DNA of 64,000 bases from Streptomyces roseicoloratus (GTDB lineage: Bacteria; Actinomycetota; Actinomycetes; Streptomycetales; Streptomycetaceae): positions 156,421 through 220,420 of the forward strand of contig NZ_SDOY01000144.1 in NCBI RefSeq assembly GCF_004117935.1, read 5' to 3'. The position numbers and the translations under genes were made by a program. The stretch's first letter is position 1, and every line of letters starts with the position of its first letter. Shown one piece after another: positions 43,061 through 51,386 of the stretch. The notes beneath the pieces were generated by a model, which ran no database searches, had not been told where the DNA came from, and worked only from the letters and a program-made list of their open reading frames with translations.

Positions 43061-43822
43061 TCATATGCGTAGGGACTGGAGGATGGCGCCGGCCCTCACG
43101 AGGTCCTCCGGCGTGTCGACCGCCACGCCGTCGTCCACGACGGCGAGCATCTGGACGGCGTGGCCGTGCTCGACGAAGCGCAACATCTCCACGCCTTCGG
43201 TTCGTTCCAGCGGCCCTTGCGGGAGATCGCGAAAGAGGCGGAGAGCCTCGCTCGTGAAGCCGTAGAGACCCAGCTGGCGGAGGTACGTCGGGCGGCCCGC
43301 TCGCGGGTAGGGGATCGCGTTCCGGGAGAACATCAGGGCGTTCCCGCCGGCACCGACGACGACCTTGACGACGTTGTGGTCGAGCACGGCGCCGGCACTG
43401 TCCAGCTCCGTGTACGCGTTCACCGCGAGGGTGCCAGGGGGCAGGTCGTCCAGTGCCTGGGAGACGGCGTCGATCGCGGCCGGGGCGATGAACGGCTCGT
43501 CGCCCTGGACGTTGATGTACGCATCGGCGGCGAGGTGTTCGGCGCACTCCGCGACGCGGTCGGTGCCGGTGAGGTGTTCTCCCGTGCGTAGGCACGCGAT
43601 GCCCAGTTGGTGGCAGACCTCCTCGATGCGCTCGTCGTCCGTGGCGACCACCACACCGTCGAGGCGTTCGGCTTCCAGGCAGCGCTGGTGGACGTGCCAG
43701 AACAGGGGCTTGCCTTCGAGTTGGGCCAGGGGCTTACCCGGAAATCGGGAAGAGCCCCACCGGCAAGGGATGATGGCGATGCGGTGGCGTGCTGCGATCT
43801 GCTGCGCTGTGGTGGCGGCCAC
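43061..43822 (-). CDS. kdsB: KdsB-like CMP-sugar-acid cytidylyltransferase
   Basis: The 253-residue enzyme couples CTP with a 2-keto sugar acid to give a CMP-sugar and PPi. KdsB signatures are IIPCRWGSSRFPGKPL (about 17-32), VVATDDERI, NVQGDEPFI, the NVVKVV turn, and a C-terminal QLGLYGFTSEALRLF with LERTEGVEMLRFVEHG, all conserved in KdsB. Gram-positive bacteria lack Kdo lipopolysaccharide, so another ulosonic or uronic acid is the probable substrate. GTG 43822 has AAGGAG at ideal spacing. Genes on both sides are closely packed. Confidence 0.85.
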   Translation of the reverse strand: MAATTAQQIAARHRIAIIPCRWGSSRFPGKPLAQLEGKPLFWHVHQRCLEAERLDGVVVATDDERIEEVCHQLGIACLRTGEHLTGTDRVAECAEHLAADAYINVQGDEPFIAPAAIDAVSQALDDLPPGTLAVNAYTELDSAGAVLDHNVVKVVVGAGGNALMFSRNAIPYPRAGRPTYLRQLGLYGFTSEALRLFRDLPQGPLERTEGVEMLRFVEHGHAVQMLAVVDDGVAVDTPEDLVRAGAILQSLRI

Positions 43823-43842
43823 GGCGTTCTCCTTACGGCTGG

Positions 43843-44844
43843 TTATGCCGCCCGGCCGTACACGGCCGGCTCGGCGGCGAGGGCCTGCATGTGGGAGCGC
43901 ATTCCGCTGTGGAGGTCGACTTGAGGCTGCCACCCCAGGACCTCGTGGGCGCGTCCGGGGTTGGCGCGGGTCGTGAGGACGTCGCCGCTCCGAGGCTTGT
44001 CCTGGTGCACCTCGATCTCGCGGCCCACGAGGCTTCGCGCGATGCCGATCACTTCGAGCAGTGAGGCGCTGGAGCCGCCGCCCACGTTGATCACGTCCTT
44101 CGCGTTCGACGTCGTGGCCGCCGCGATCGTGGCGGAGACCGCGTCGTCGATGTAGGTGAAGTCCCGGCGCTGGTGTCCGTCTCCGTACAGGCGCAGCGGC
44201 CGGCCGGTCAGGGCGGCCTTCAGGGCGCGGTGCGTGAACATGTCGGAGCGCTGCCGGGGACCGTAGACGGTGAAGTACCGCAGGGCGACGACGCTGGTGG
44301 CGCAGTGGGCCTGCGCGGCGTGCGCCAGGCAGAGCTGCTCCTCGGCGAGTTTGGTGACCGCGTAGGGCGACGCGGGCCGCGGCTGATCCGTCTCCACGCT
44401 CGCACCGCCGCTGGTGGGGCCGTACACGCTGGAGGATGAGGCGACCACCAGTCGCGGAACGCCGATCCGGGTGGCGGCCTCCATCACGCGCTGGGTGGCG
44501 AGGATGTTGGAGGCGACGTACTCGCCGAACTGCGGTCCCCACGACGGGCGTACGCCGGGGATCCCGGCCAGGTGGAAGACCACGTCCGCGTCGATCAGGA
44601 GCGGGTCGATGGCGCAGTTCAGCAGGTCGGCGGTGATGTGGACGTATCCGGGGAGCCTGTGTAGCGGGGCGAGGTTGGCCGCGGCCGTGGGGTCGACGGC
44701 CGGGTTCCGGCGGTCGACGCCGATGACGACGGTCCCGGCCTGGGCCAGGGTGTGGGCGAGGTGGGAGCCGATGAAGCCGGCGGCGCCGGTCACCACCGCT
44801 CTCCGCGGGAAGGCGGCGGTGACGTGGGGCAGGTGCTGTGACAC
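43843..44844 (-). CDS. NAD-dependent sugar epimerase/dehydratase
   Basis: This 333-residue extended short-chain dehydrogenase acts on a nucleotide sugar. It has the Rossmann motif TGAAGFIGSH (about 19-28), ADVVFHLAG, catalytic Ser in VASSSSVYG and YxxxK (YAVTK), ALRYFTVYGPRQR, and RRDFTYIDDAV, typical of GalE/WbpP-like epimerases. GTG 44844 follows GGAG at six bases. It probably makes or adjusts the sugar used by one of the glycosyltransferases or by KdsB. Confidence 0.85.
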   Translation of the reverse strand: MSQHLPHVTAAFPRRAVVTGAAGFIGSHLAHTLAQAGTVVIGVDRRNPAVDPTAAANLAPLHRLPGYVHITADLLNCAIDPLLIDADVVFHLAGIPGVRPSWGPQFGEYVASNILATQRVMEAATRIGVPRLVVASSSSVYGPTSGGASVETDQPRPASPYAVTKLAEEQLCLAHAAQAHCATSVVALRYFTVYGPRQRSDMFTHRALKAALTGRPLRLYGDGHQRRDFTYIDDAVSATIAAATTSNAKDVINVGGGSSASLLEVIGIARSLVGREIEVHQDKPRSGDVLTTRANPGRAHEVLGWQPQVDLHSGMRSHMQALAAEPAVYGRAA

Positions 44845-44873
44845 AGAGGTCTCCAGAGTGAAGGGAGGGGATG

Positions 44874-45710
44874 TCAGGTCAGCCGGGCCAGGACGGTGCG
44901 GCCGTGGGTGCTGAGGGTGAGGTCGTCCTGCTCGTGTCCGCGTACCAGGGAGGTGACCGCCTCGATGGCACCGAAGGACTCCAGCAGGCGCTGCTCGGTA
45001 TCGGTCAGCGGCGTGCCGTAACCGGCGAAGAACGCCATCCGGAGCTGGGGCGCCGCTTGCCATCGGCGGAACTCGAGCCGCGCGAAGTCGCGGATACGGG
45101 CATCACGACGCATGTGCTCGAAGTCGCAGAGCCCGAAGGAGGCGCCGACGAGCCAGTTCCGGGGCTGGTAGTCGAGGTGACACACCGCACTGTCCATGAG
45201 TGTGTTCGCCAGGACGTCCCCACTGCGACGCAGGCGGTGGTGCTCGGCCATGGAGATGAGGCCGGCCCGGTCCGCCCGGTCGATCCACGAACCGAGACGC
45301 TGTGCCAGCTCCGCACCGATCGCACCAGTACGCGGGATCACGGTGGTGTGATGGAGAGTCCCCAGCGCTCGGCCGGCTTCGTAGTGCGCCTGCTCTTCCT
45401 CGGGTGATCCCGGGGCCAGCGAGTCCGCGCTCGCACCGGGGAGGGCCGTGAGCAACAGCGTGCACGTCGCGTCCCGGCGAGCGACCAACCTGGGAGCATG
45501 GCCGTTCAGGTAGGTCACCCACTCGCCGTAGGAGTGGACCTCCCGCAAGTAGCGCTCCCGCTCGCCGTGGTGCTTGGCGAAGAACTCTCGTCCGCGGCTG
45601 TCCGCCAGGCGTAGGAGGCGGGGTGGGAGCTTGGGGTCGGCGAGTACTCGGACAGCTCCGACCGTCTCGCGGGCCAGTTCGATGCGCGGGTCGTCGAAGG
45701 CCGCGATCAC
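44874..45710 (-). CDS. APH-family phosphotransferase 1
   Basis: The 278-residue kinase-fold protein has the catalytic loop HLDYQPRNWLV (HxDxxxxN) and metal-binding CDFEH, as in aminoglycoside/choline phosphotransferases. The N-terminal lobe is short (LRLADSRGREFFAKHH carries the probable ATP lysine). GTG 45710 overlaps the phosphatase stop (GTGA). It would phosphorylate a pathway hydroxyl or the product for self-protection. Confidence 0.8.
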   Translation of the reverse strand: MIAAFDDPRIELARETVGAVRVLADPKLPPRLLRLADSRGREFFAKHHGERERYLREVHSYGEWVTYLNGHAPRLVARRDATCTLLLTALPGASADSLAPGSPEEEQAHYEAGRALGTLHHTTVIPRTGAIGAELAQRLGSWIDRADRAGLISMAEHHRLRRSGDVLANTLMDSAVCHLDYQPRNWLVGASFGLCDFEHMRRDARIRDFARLEFRRWQAAPQLRMAFFAGYGTPLTDTEQRLLESFGAIEAVTSLVRGHEQDDLTLSTHGRTVLARLT

Positions 45711-46366
45711 GAGTCGGTCTCCGCTGCGGTCAGAGTCGTCAGGTGCTCGGTGTCGTTGTGCCCGTCGAGCATCCACCGCTGCTGCCCCAGCCGGTTGAGA
45801 TGGCGCTGCCACCGCGTGATGGAGCCGTGGGACACGGCGAACCCCGCCGGCGAACCGATCGGAACTCCCAGGAGCAGGGTGTTCGCGGCAATCACCGTCT
45901 CACCGTGGGCCGCGAACAGGACACGGTCGCCCTCATGCCGATCGAGGAGTTGCTGGAGGAAGCCCCCGGCGCGCTCCAGATAGCCGTTCCAGGTGTCGGA
46001 TCCCTCGGCCCACGGTCTGTCGGGGTGGGCATGAGGCCCGCCGTCGGCGGCGTTCTTCACGTCCCTCCAGGGCAGACCGTCGGCGGCGCCGTGCACCGGA
46101 CCGTCGAGGCGCTCGTCCACGAGCATCGGGATCTGGAGGGCCTGGCTGATGATCTCGGCGGTCTGACGCAGGCGGATGCGCGGGCCGGCGTAGAGCGCGT
46201 CGAAGGGCTTCTCCCGGTGTTCGGCGACGAGCCGTAACGCGACCTGCTCGGCCTGTGCATAGCCGAGGTTGGTCAGTCCGGTGCACGTGCGCGGCCCTCC
46301 GACCACGCCGTCGATGTTGCACTGGGCCTCGCCGTGGCGGACGAAGACGAGTTCGGTCGTGATCAT
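45707..46366 (-). CDS. Histidine phosphatase family protein
   Basis: The 219-residue phosphoglycerate-mutase-like phosphatase has the catalytic VRHGEAQCN (about 9-17), arginine-bearing AGPRIRLRQTAEII, and AAHGETV (second His). The RHGE form is common in phosphatases of natural-product clusters and α-ribazole phosphatases. ATG overlaps on both sides (ATGA with the APH gene upstream, GTGA downstream), placing it between two kinases; opposing kinase and phosphatase steps are plausible. Confidence 0.85.
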   Translation of the reverse strand: MITTELVFVRHGEAQCNIDGVVGGPRTCTGLTNLGYAQAEQVALRLVAEHREKPFDALYAGPRIRLRQTAEIISQALQIPMLVDERLDGPVHGAADGLPWRDVKNAADGGPHAHPDRPWAEGSDTWNGYLERAGGFLQQLLDRHEGDRVLFAAHGETVIAANTLLLGVPIGSPAGFAVSHGSITRWQRHLNRLGQQRWMLDGHNDTEHLTTLTAAETDS

Positions 46367-47127
46367 GCGGAACCTCGGGGTCGTTGATGGCCGGGCAGCC
46401 AGCCGTGGCGGTAGCCGTTGCGCCCGCCGTACGGGGCTGTCAGGACGGCGTGCAGCGTGACGAAGTCGTCGAGCCGTTCACGGCCCGTGGTGCCGAGTCG
46501 GACGTCATGGCATGCGGCGGCTCGGTTGTAAGCCGCCAGCGCTTCGACGACGGCACCCTCGGGCAGCGGTCCGTACGTCGCGATCAATGTCACGATCAGC
46601 TTGGCCAGGTCGTACGCCAGTGGGGCGAGGGTGAGGTCGTCGGTGTCGACCGTGTAGACGGCGCCGGTCTCCTTGATGAGGAAGTTCCGGGGGTTGCAGT
46701 CCTTGTAGAAGGCGGTGGGCCCCTCGGCGGTCTTCTCCAGCAGAGTGAGCATCGTGTGCAGGGCGATCTTGTCCGGCACGTACCCCTGCTCCAGCCGCCG
46801 CCGCAGGGCTGCCTGCCGGGGACCCAGGTAGTCGCCGAACGCGGTGCCGTCCTGGAAGCGGTGTGGCGTAGTCAGTGGGGCCGACCTGAGGTCGCTGGTC
46901 CAGGCGGCACCATGAGCATTGCCCAGCAGTTCCGCCAGGAGCGGCAGATCCTCCGGCCGGGCCGGCCGGCCCTCGACGCGTTCGAACGTCACGCTGGTCG
47001 GCCCGACACCTGTCACGGCCGGCTGTCGGAGAGGAGTCGCGTGCTCGGCGATCCAGACATGGTGGCGGACGGCGGCGGTGACCCGTGCGGGAGTCTCGTA
47101 GTACTTGGTGAAACGGCCGGCCGTCAT
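46363..47127 (-). CDS. APH-family phosphotransferase 2
   Basis: This 254-residue kinase-like protein has the catalytic loop FYKDCNPRNFLI, in which the usual His before Asp is Lys (KDxxxxN), and DTDDL as the metal-binding site. The N-terminal lobe carries FTKYYETPARV. The lipid/aminoglycoside-kinase group has similar forms. ATG 47127 overlaps the methyltransferase stop (ATGA). Its substrate may be a sugar or nucleoside. Confidence 0.75.
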   Translation of the reverse strand: MTAGRFTKYYETPARVTAAVRHHVWIAEHATPLRQPAVTGVGPTSVTFERVEGRPARPEDLPLLAELLGNAHGAAWTSDLRSAPLTTPHRFQDGTAFGDYLGPRQAALRRRLEQGYVPDKIALHTMLTLLEKTAEGPTAFYKDCNPRNFLIKETGAVYTVDTDDLTLAPLAYDLAKLIVTLIATYGPLPEGAVVEALAAYNRAAACHDVRLGTTGRERLDDFVTLHAVLTAPYGGRNGYRHGWLPGHQRPRGSA

Positions 47128-47969
47128 GATCGGCCTCCCTTGGACCGAGCCACGACGTACGTGACGACGGACCGTGTGGTCAGCTGCTGATCAGGTAGGA
47201 CGTCCCGCAGGGCTGTTGCCAGCGCACCCGGGTTGCCGTACAGGCCGGGAGGCAGGTGGTACTTCGGGTTGGTGGCCAGGTACTCGGCCACGTGGTCGTG
47301 GCCGTCGAAGGTGAAGCGGTGCTCCTCGTCTTCTGCGTGCAGCACGTCGAGCGACGGGGCGGCCAGGTCGGCGAGGTTGCCGCTGTGCGCCGAGACGTAG
47401 AGGCTCTCGTGCCCGGTGGCCCCCAGGTCGAGACCGGCGGCGGCAACCAGCTCGTCCATCTCCCGGTAGCTGTCAAGGTCCTTCGTGACGAGCACGGCCA
47501 GGCCCTCGGGGAGGAGAACCCGGTCGAGCTCCGCGATCACCGTCGCCGGGTGCGTCGAGTGGTACAGACAGAACGCGGCGACGGCGAGATCGCACGAGCT
47601 GGCCGGCAGGGGGACCTGGTGAAAGTCGCCCCGGAGAAAGCTCAGGTGGAGGCCGGCCATGTGACGGGCGCGCCGGCGAGCCTGCTCGATCAGGGCTGAG
47701 GCGGCGTCGAGCCCGATGACGTGCCGCGGCCGGAGCTGCTCGGCGAGGGCCATGCTGCTTGTGCCGCGACCACAGCCGACGTCCAGCACCAGACCCAGAC
47801 GATCCGGCCGCTCGTGGTGCGCTCGTACCAATCGGACGATCGCGTCGGGTACGGGCCGACCGGCGGTCTTGGCCCGCAGCAGGGCGTTGGATCGCCCGGC
47901 CAGCCGGGAGGCGTGGCCGTATAGCTCCGCCTGGCGGCTGGGGTCCAGGAAGGGGTTGGTGATGCTCAT
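47124..47969 (-). CDS. Class I SAM-dependent methyltransferase
   Basis: The 281-residue protein has the SAM-binding motif I VLDVGCGRGTSSMAL (about 61-75), motif II around HVIGLDAASALIEQA, and motif IV-like SCDLAVAAFCLYHSTHP. The family is the UbiE/Methyltransf_11 type. The N-terminal extension (PFLDPSRQAELYGHASRLAGR) is like that of small-molecule O/N-methylases. It precedes the two APH-type kinases and may modify the sugar or acyl part. Confidence 0.85.
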   Translation of the reverse strand: MSITNPFLDPSRQAELYGHASRLAGRSNALLRAKTAGRPVPDAIVRLVRAHHERPDRLGLVLDVGCGRGTSSMALAEQLRPRHVIGLDAASALIEQARRRARHMAGLHLSFLRGDFHQVPLPASSCDLAVAAFCLYHSTHPATVIAELDRVLLPEGLAVLVTKDLDSYREMDELVAAAGLDLGATGHESLYVSAHSGNLADLAAPSLDVLHAEDEEHRFTFDGHDHVAEYLATNPKYHLPPGLYGNPGALATALRDVLPDQQLTTRSVVTYVVARSKGGRS

Positions 47970-48000
47970 GCCGCACCCTCCCCTCGGGGGTGCGGTGTGC

Positions 48001-48513
48001 TCAGCGGTGCTCGGCGGCGACCTTCCGCAGCCAGCGCCGCGTCTGACCTCGACTGGTCAGCAGCACCACTTCGGCCCGGCCGGAGGCGAACTCCTCGATC
48101 TTGGACATGACGCGCGGGCGCATCTTGCGGCGGTACGTCGCCACGTACTTGATCACGCCCCAGTTGATGCGGTTGTGCACCCCGTTGCCCTTGTGCCCGG
48201 CCCCGTGTCGGATCTGCCGGGAGAAGATCCCGTACAGCGCCGCCACGGTCGACACGTCCATCAGGACCACGGTGTCGCACGCGTCGAGTCGGATCTGCAG
48301 CGTCGAGTTGTAGTTCCCGTCGATCACCCACCTCGGCTGCGCGACCAGCTCCCGCTGCAGGTTGGCGAACTTGTCCAAGGGCAGCGCGTTCCACTCGTCG
48401 TCGTAGAACGCGGCGTCCAGGTGCGTCACCGGGGCGTCGAGAATCCTGCCCAGCTCGCGCGCCAGGAACGACTTGCCGCTGCCTCCGCAGCCGACGATGG
48501 CGACCTTCTTCAT
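48001..48513 (-). CDS. P-loop kinase (adenylate kinase-like)
   Basis: The 170-residue NTPase has Walker A GCGGSGKSFLA (about 8-18) and the FlaR/adenylate-kinase-like pattern HLDAAFYDDEWNALP, WVIDGNYNST, and a lid-like Arg-rich region (RQIRHG, RRKMRPRV). Members phosphorylate nucleotides or small metabolites. ATG 48513 follows GGAG at five bases. The gap of 96 bases to the next upstream gene could hold an internal promoter. Confidence 0.75.
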   Translation of the reverse strand: MKKVAIVGCGGSGKSFLARELGRILDAPVTHLDAAFYDDEWNALPLDKFANLQRELVAQPRWVIDGNYNSTLQIRLDACDTVVLMDVSTVAALYGIFSRQIRHGAGHKGNGVHNRINWGVIKYVATYRRKMRPRVMSKIEEFASGRAEVVLLTSRGQTRRWLRKVAAEHR

Positions 48514-48609
48514 GGTGCTCCAGCGTAGAGTCGATCGGATGCCCGGCTGGACCGCCCGGCGGGACACGTTCGGATGATCCAGGCGTCACGGCCTGGGGGG
48601 TCAGCTGCA

Positions 48610-49662
48610 TCAGGCCGCTCCCCGCTCCACCGCGACGGGGCCGACGGCCGTCGCCAGGACAGCCTCCAGAGCATCGACCTGCCTGCTCATCCGGAACAGG
48701 TCCAAGCGGTTCAGGCATGCCGCAATCAGGTCCGCGTGCTCCTGGGTGCCGGCGATCCGCTGGAGGTAGGACAGCCGCTCGATCGCCTCACGGCCCGACC
48801 TGACAATCAGGTCCGCGGGCACGAACCGATCGACGTGCAGGATGTCGGCCGGGGCGAGCGGGAGGCAGCCGGCGAGCACCGCCTCGAAGATGCGCTGCGT
48901 CATCTGCCCGACCGTGGCGTACCGCTCGGGCAGCATGAGGACGGTGGCCAGGGATCGGCTGTAGACGCCGTAAGCAGCCTCGTAGGGGATCCTGCCGAGG
49001 AAGCGGACGTGCGGCCAGCGGCTCGTCCTCGTCCACTTGCCGGCGACCAGGTGGTCGAAGCACGCGGCAGCGGGGGAGAAGAAGCGGTCGAAGGGCTCGT
49101 CCCGGTCGTACTGGTTGCCGACGTACCCGAGCACGATGTCCCGGCGCTTCGAGGCCAACTCGGCCGGATCCGCCTGGTCCAGGAGGCGGTCCTCGACCGG
49201 GAAGAGCAGACGGTGGGCGCCCGGCGTCGGTTCGAGGGCCGCTTCGCACACCGCAGTGCGCGGGGAACGCCGCCACATGCTTTCGGGCCGGAGCTTGCGA
49301 TCCTTGTCCCAGATCACGGTCGGTGTCCCGCGCCGCACGGTGTACCGCATGATCAGCTCGGCTTGGCGATGCAGGTCGCAGGTGTGGTCCTCGGCGTCGC
49401 AGGCGGTGGTGTTGCGGCCGTCGACGGCCCAGCGCCATTCCAGGAACAGGGCGTCGATGTCCGGCCTGCCGGAGTCGAAGGCGTAGGTGCCGCGGAGGTC
49501 GTCGCCGGCTTCGAGCAGGTCGCGGTTGGCCTGCAGGAAGACGATCTCGTGCCCGCGGGCGAGGAGGGCGTCGATCAGAGGGCGGCGGTGGCTGCGGCCC
49601 CCGTCCGGTGTGTCGGTGATCCCGTTGCCGAGGAAGCCCCAGAAGCTGTATCCGATTTTCAC
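48610..49662 (-). CDS. GT-B-like glycosyltransferase
   Basis: The 350-residue protein begins at GTG 49662 overlapping the carbamoyltransferase stop (GTGA); GTG 49674 is also possible. The N-terminal Rossmann domain is KIGYSFWGFLGNG and LIDALLARGHEIVFLQANRD. The C-terminal donor site is QRIFEAVLAGCLPLAPADI, the E-A-x-A-x-G-x-x-P form of family-4-like glycosyltransferases. Probably transfers a sugar to the pathway product. Related genes occur next to carbamoyltransferases in Streptomyces clusters. Confidence 0.7.
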   Translation of the reverse strand: MKIGYSFWGFLGNGITDTPDGGRSHRRPLIDALLARGHEIVFLQANRDLLEAGDDLRGTYAFDSGRPDIDALFLEWRWAVDGRNTTACDAEDHTCDLHRQAELIMRYTVRRGTPTVIWDKDRKLRPESMWRRSPRTAVCEAALEPTPGAHRLLFPVEDRLLDQADPAELASKRRDIVLGYVGNQYDRDEPFDRFFSPAAACFDHLVAGKWTRTSRWPHVRFLGRIPYEAAYGVYSRSLATVLMLPERYATVGQMTQRIFEAVLAGCLPLAPADILHVDRFVPADLIVRSGREAIERLSYLQRIAGTQEHADLIAACLNRLDLFRMSRQVDALEAVLATAVGPVAVERGAA

Positions 49663-51386
49663 TTGGTGATCCACCGCCCTTCGAGCAGGAGGGCGTCCAG
49701 CCCGGAGTTGGCCAGGCAGTCCAGGGCCATGGCCGGCGTCCCGCAGATCGGCTTGCCCTTGACGTTGAGTGAAGTGTTGATCAGCACGGGCACCCCGGTG
49801 CGGCGGGCGAAGGCGCTCAGCACCTCGTGCATGAACGCGTTCTGCGACCGTGTGACGGTTTGGAGGCGCGAGGTGCCATTGGCGTGGACGATGGCTGACA
49901 CGTGCTCACGCGCCTTGTCGGTCACGCCGGACGCCATCGACATGTAGGGCGCCTCCTGGCCCAGGGTGAAGAACTCGCTGGCGCGCTCGGCTAGGACCAT
50001 GGGGGCGAAGGGGCGGAACGGCTCCCGGAACTTCACGGTGGCGTTCAGCCGCTCCACGACCCCGGGCTCCAGCGGAGAAGCGAGGATCGAGCGGTTCCCC
50101 AGCGCGCGGGGCCCGGCCTCGACTTGGCCCTGGAAGAGCCCGACGATCATGCCGTGGGCGAGCTGGTCGGCGAGGAACTCGGCGGTCTCGACGCCCAGCG
50201 ACTTCTGCTGGAGCCCTGGCCACGGCGTGAGGTCGAGGGCCTGGTACTGGTAAGACGGGCCGAGGTAGCAGGCCCGGGCGACACCGGACACCGGCCGTCG
50301 GCTCCGGCTGTCGGTGTGTACGGCGATGGCGGACCCGATCGCGGTCCCGGCGTCGCCGGGGGCCGGCGGGACGAAGACCTCGTCGAAGATGTCGGCTTCG
50401 ATGATCCGGCCGATGCTCACGCAGTTCGTGGCGACTCCGCCGCCGACGCACAGACGGCGCGAGCCGGTGATCATCCGTGCCCGGCGGGCCAAGTGCAGCA
50501 TCACCTGCTCGGTGCGCTCCTGGAGGGCCGCAGCCAGGTCCCGGTGGACGTCCAGGAGCGGCTCGCTCGGGTGCCGTTCGGTGCAGGTCTCGTCAACGAA
50601 GCGGCGAGACGTCCTCGGGTAGCCGGACGTCAGCACTCGCGGGGGGAAGTAGGCCGGGTCCAGGAAGAAGCCGGTCGGCGTGGTGCGGACGGCCGACGCG
50701 AAGAGGTGCCGGAATCGCTCGGGGTCGCCGAGGGCGGCGAGAGCCATCACGGTGCCCTCCTCGTCGCCGCGGCGCCACCCCAGATGCTCGGTGACCGCGC
50801 CGTACACGTACCCCAGGGAGGCGGGATCGTTGATCGCTTCCAGGGTGCGGGTGGAGGGGCGGAGCGCGTCGTGCCCGCGGGCGATGGTCGTGGTCTGCCG
50901 CTCGCCGAGGCTGTCCACGACGAGGACGGCGGACTCGTCCCACCCGGACGCGGCGAAGGCCGCCAGCTGGTGGGCTCGGTGATGCAGGACGGGCGAGACG
51001 CGGGCGGTGGGGAACCGCCGGCCGAGGGCGCGCGTGCGCAGCTGCGTGCGCACGGCCACCTTGGCGAAGCCGCGAGCCCGCGGAAGCGCGCGGTCGCGTG
51101 TCGTCGCGGACAGTGCCAGGCGCAGCGCTGCCGGGGACTCGGCGAGGTAGCGGGCGGGCTGGAAGTTGTACGCGATGGCGTCCACGTCGGCGGCGGAAAG
51201 CCCGGCGTCGCTCAGCAGCCACTCGACGGCGTGGCGCGGGTACTCCTTGGTGTGCTTCTGCTGCGAGAGCCGCTCCTCCTCGATGAACCCGATCAGTTTC
51301 CCGTCCACCAGGAGGGCGGCGGAGGAGTCGTGGGTGTACGAGCACAGTCCGAGGATCACCGAGGGCACACGGGTGACGGCGGCCAT
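49659..51386 (-). CDS. O-carbamoyltransferase, NodU/CmcH family
   Basis: The 575-residue enzyme transfers the carbamoyl group of carbamoyl phosphate to a hydroxyl, with ATP (YrdC- and Kae1-like chemistry). The N-terminal Kae1-like half has GLCSYTHDSSAALLVDGKLIGFIEEERLS and HHRAHQLAAFAASGWD with the metal histidines. Later blocks are CVGGGVATNCVSIGRI, EAGPRALGNRSILASP and the C-terminal LINTSLNVKGKPICGTP, all hallmarks of the family (novobiocin NovN, cephamycin CmcH). ATG 51386 overlaps the TS stop (TGATG). The acceptor could be the 5-hydroxymethyl group from the TS-like enzyme. Confidence 0.9.
   Translation of the reverse strand: MAAVTRVPSVILGLCSYTHDSSAALLVDGKLIGFIEEERLSQQKHTKEYPRHAVEWLLSDAGLSAADVDAIAYNFQPARYLAESPAALRLALSATTRDRALPRARGFAKVAVRTQLRTRALGRRFPTARVSPVLHHRAHQLAAFAASGWDESAVLVVDSLGERQTTTIARGHDALRPSTRTLEAINDPASLGYVYGAVTEHLGWRRGDEEGTVMALAALGDPERFRHLFASAVRTTPTGFFLDPAYFPPRVLTSGYPRTSRRFVDETCTERHPSEPLLDVHRDLAAALQERTEQVMLHLARRARMITGSRRLCVGGGVATNCVSIGRIIEADIFDEVFVPPAPGDAGTAIGSAIAVHTDSRSRRPVSGVARACYLGPSYQYQALDLTPWPGLQQKSLGVETAEFLADQLAHGMIVGLFQGQVEAGPRALGNRSILASPLEPGVVERLNATVKFREPFRPFAPMVLAERASEFFTLGQEAPYMSMASGVTDKAREHVSAIVHANGTSRLQTVTRSQNAFMHEVLSAFARRTGVPVLINTSLNVKGKPICGTPAMALDCLANSGLDALLLEGRWITK

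Noticed and set aside
43160..43976. Several + strand frames opposite the kdsB-like gene.
   Set aside because: The - strand carries unmistakable KdsB motifs; the + strand frames have no motif and arise from high GC content.
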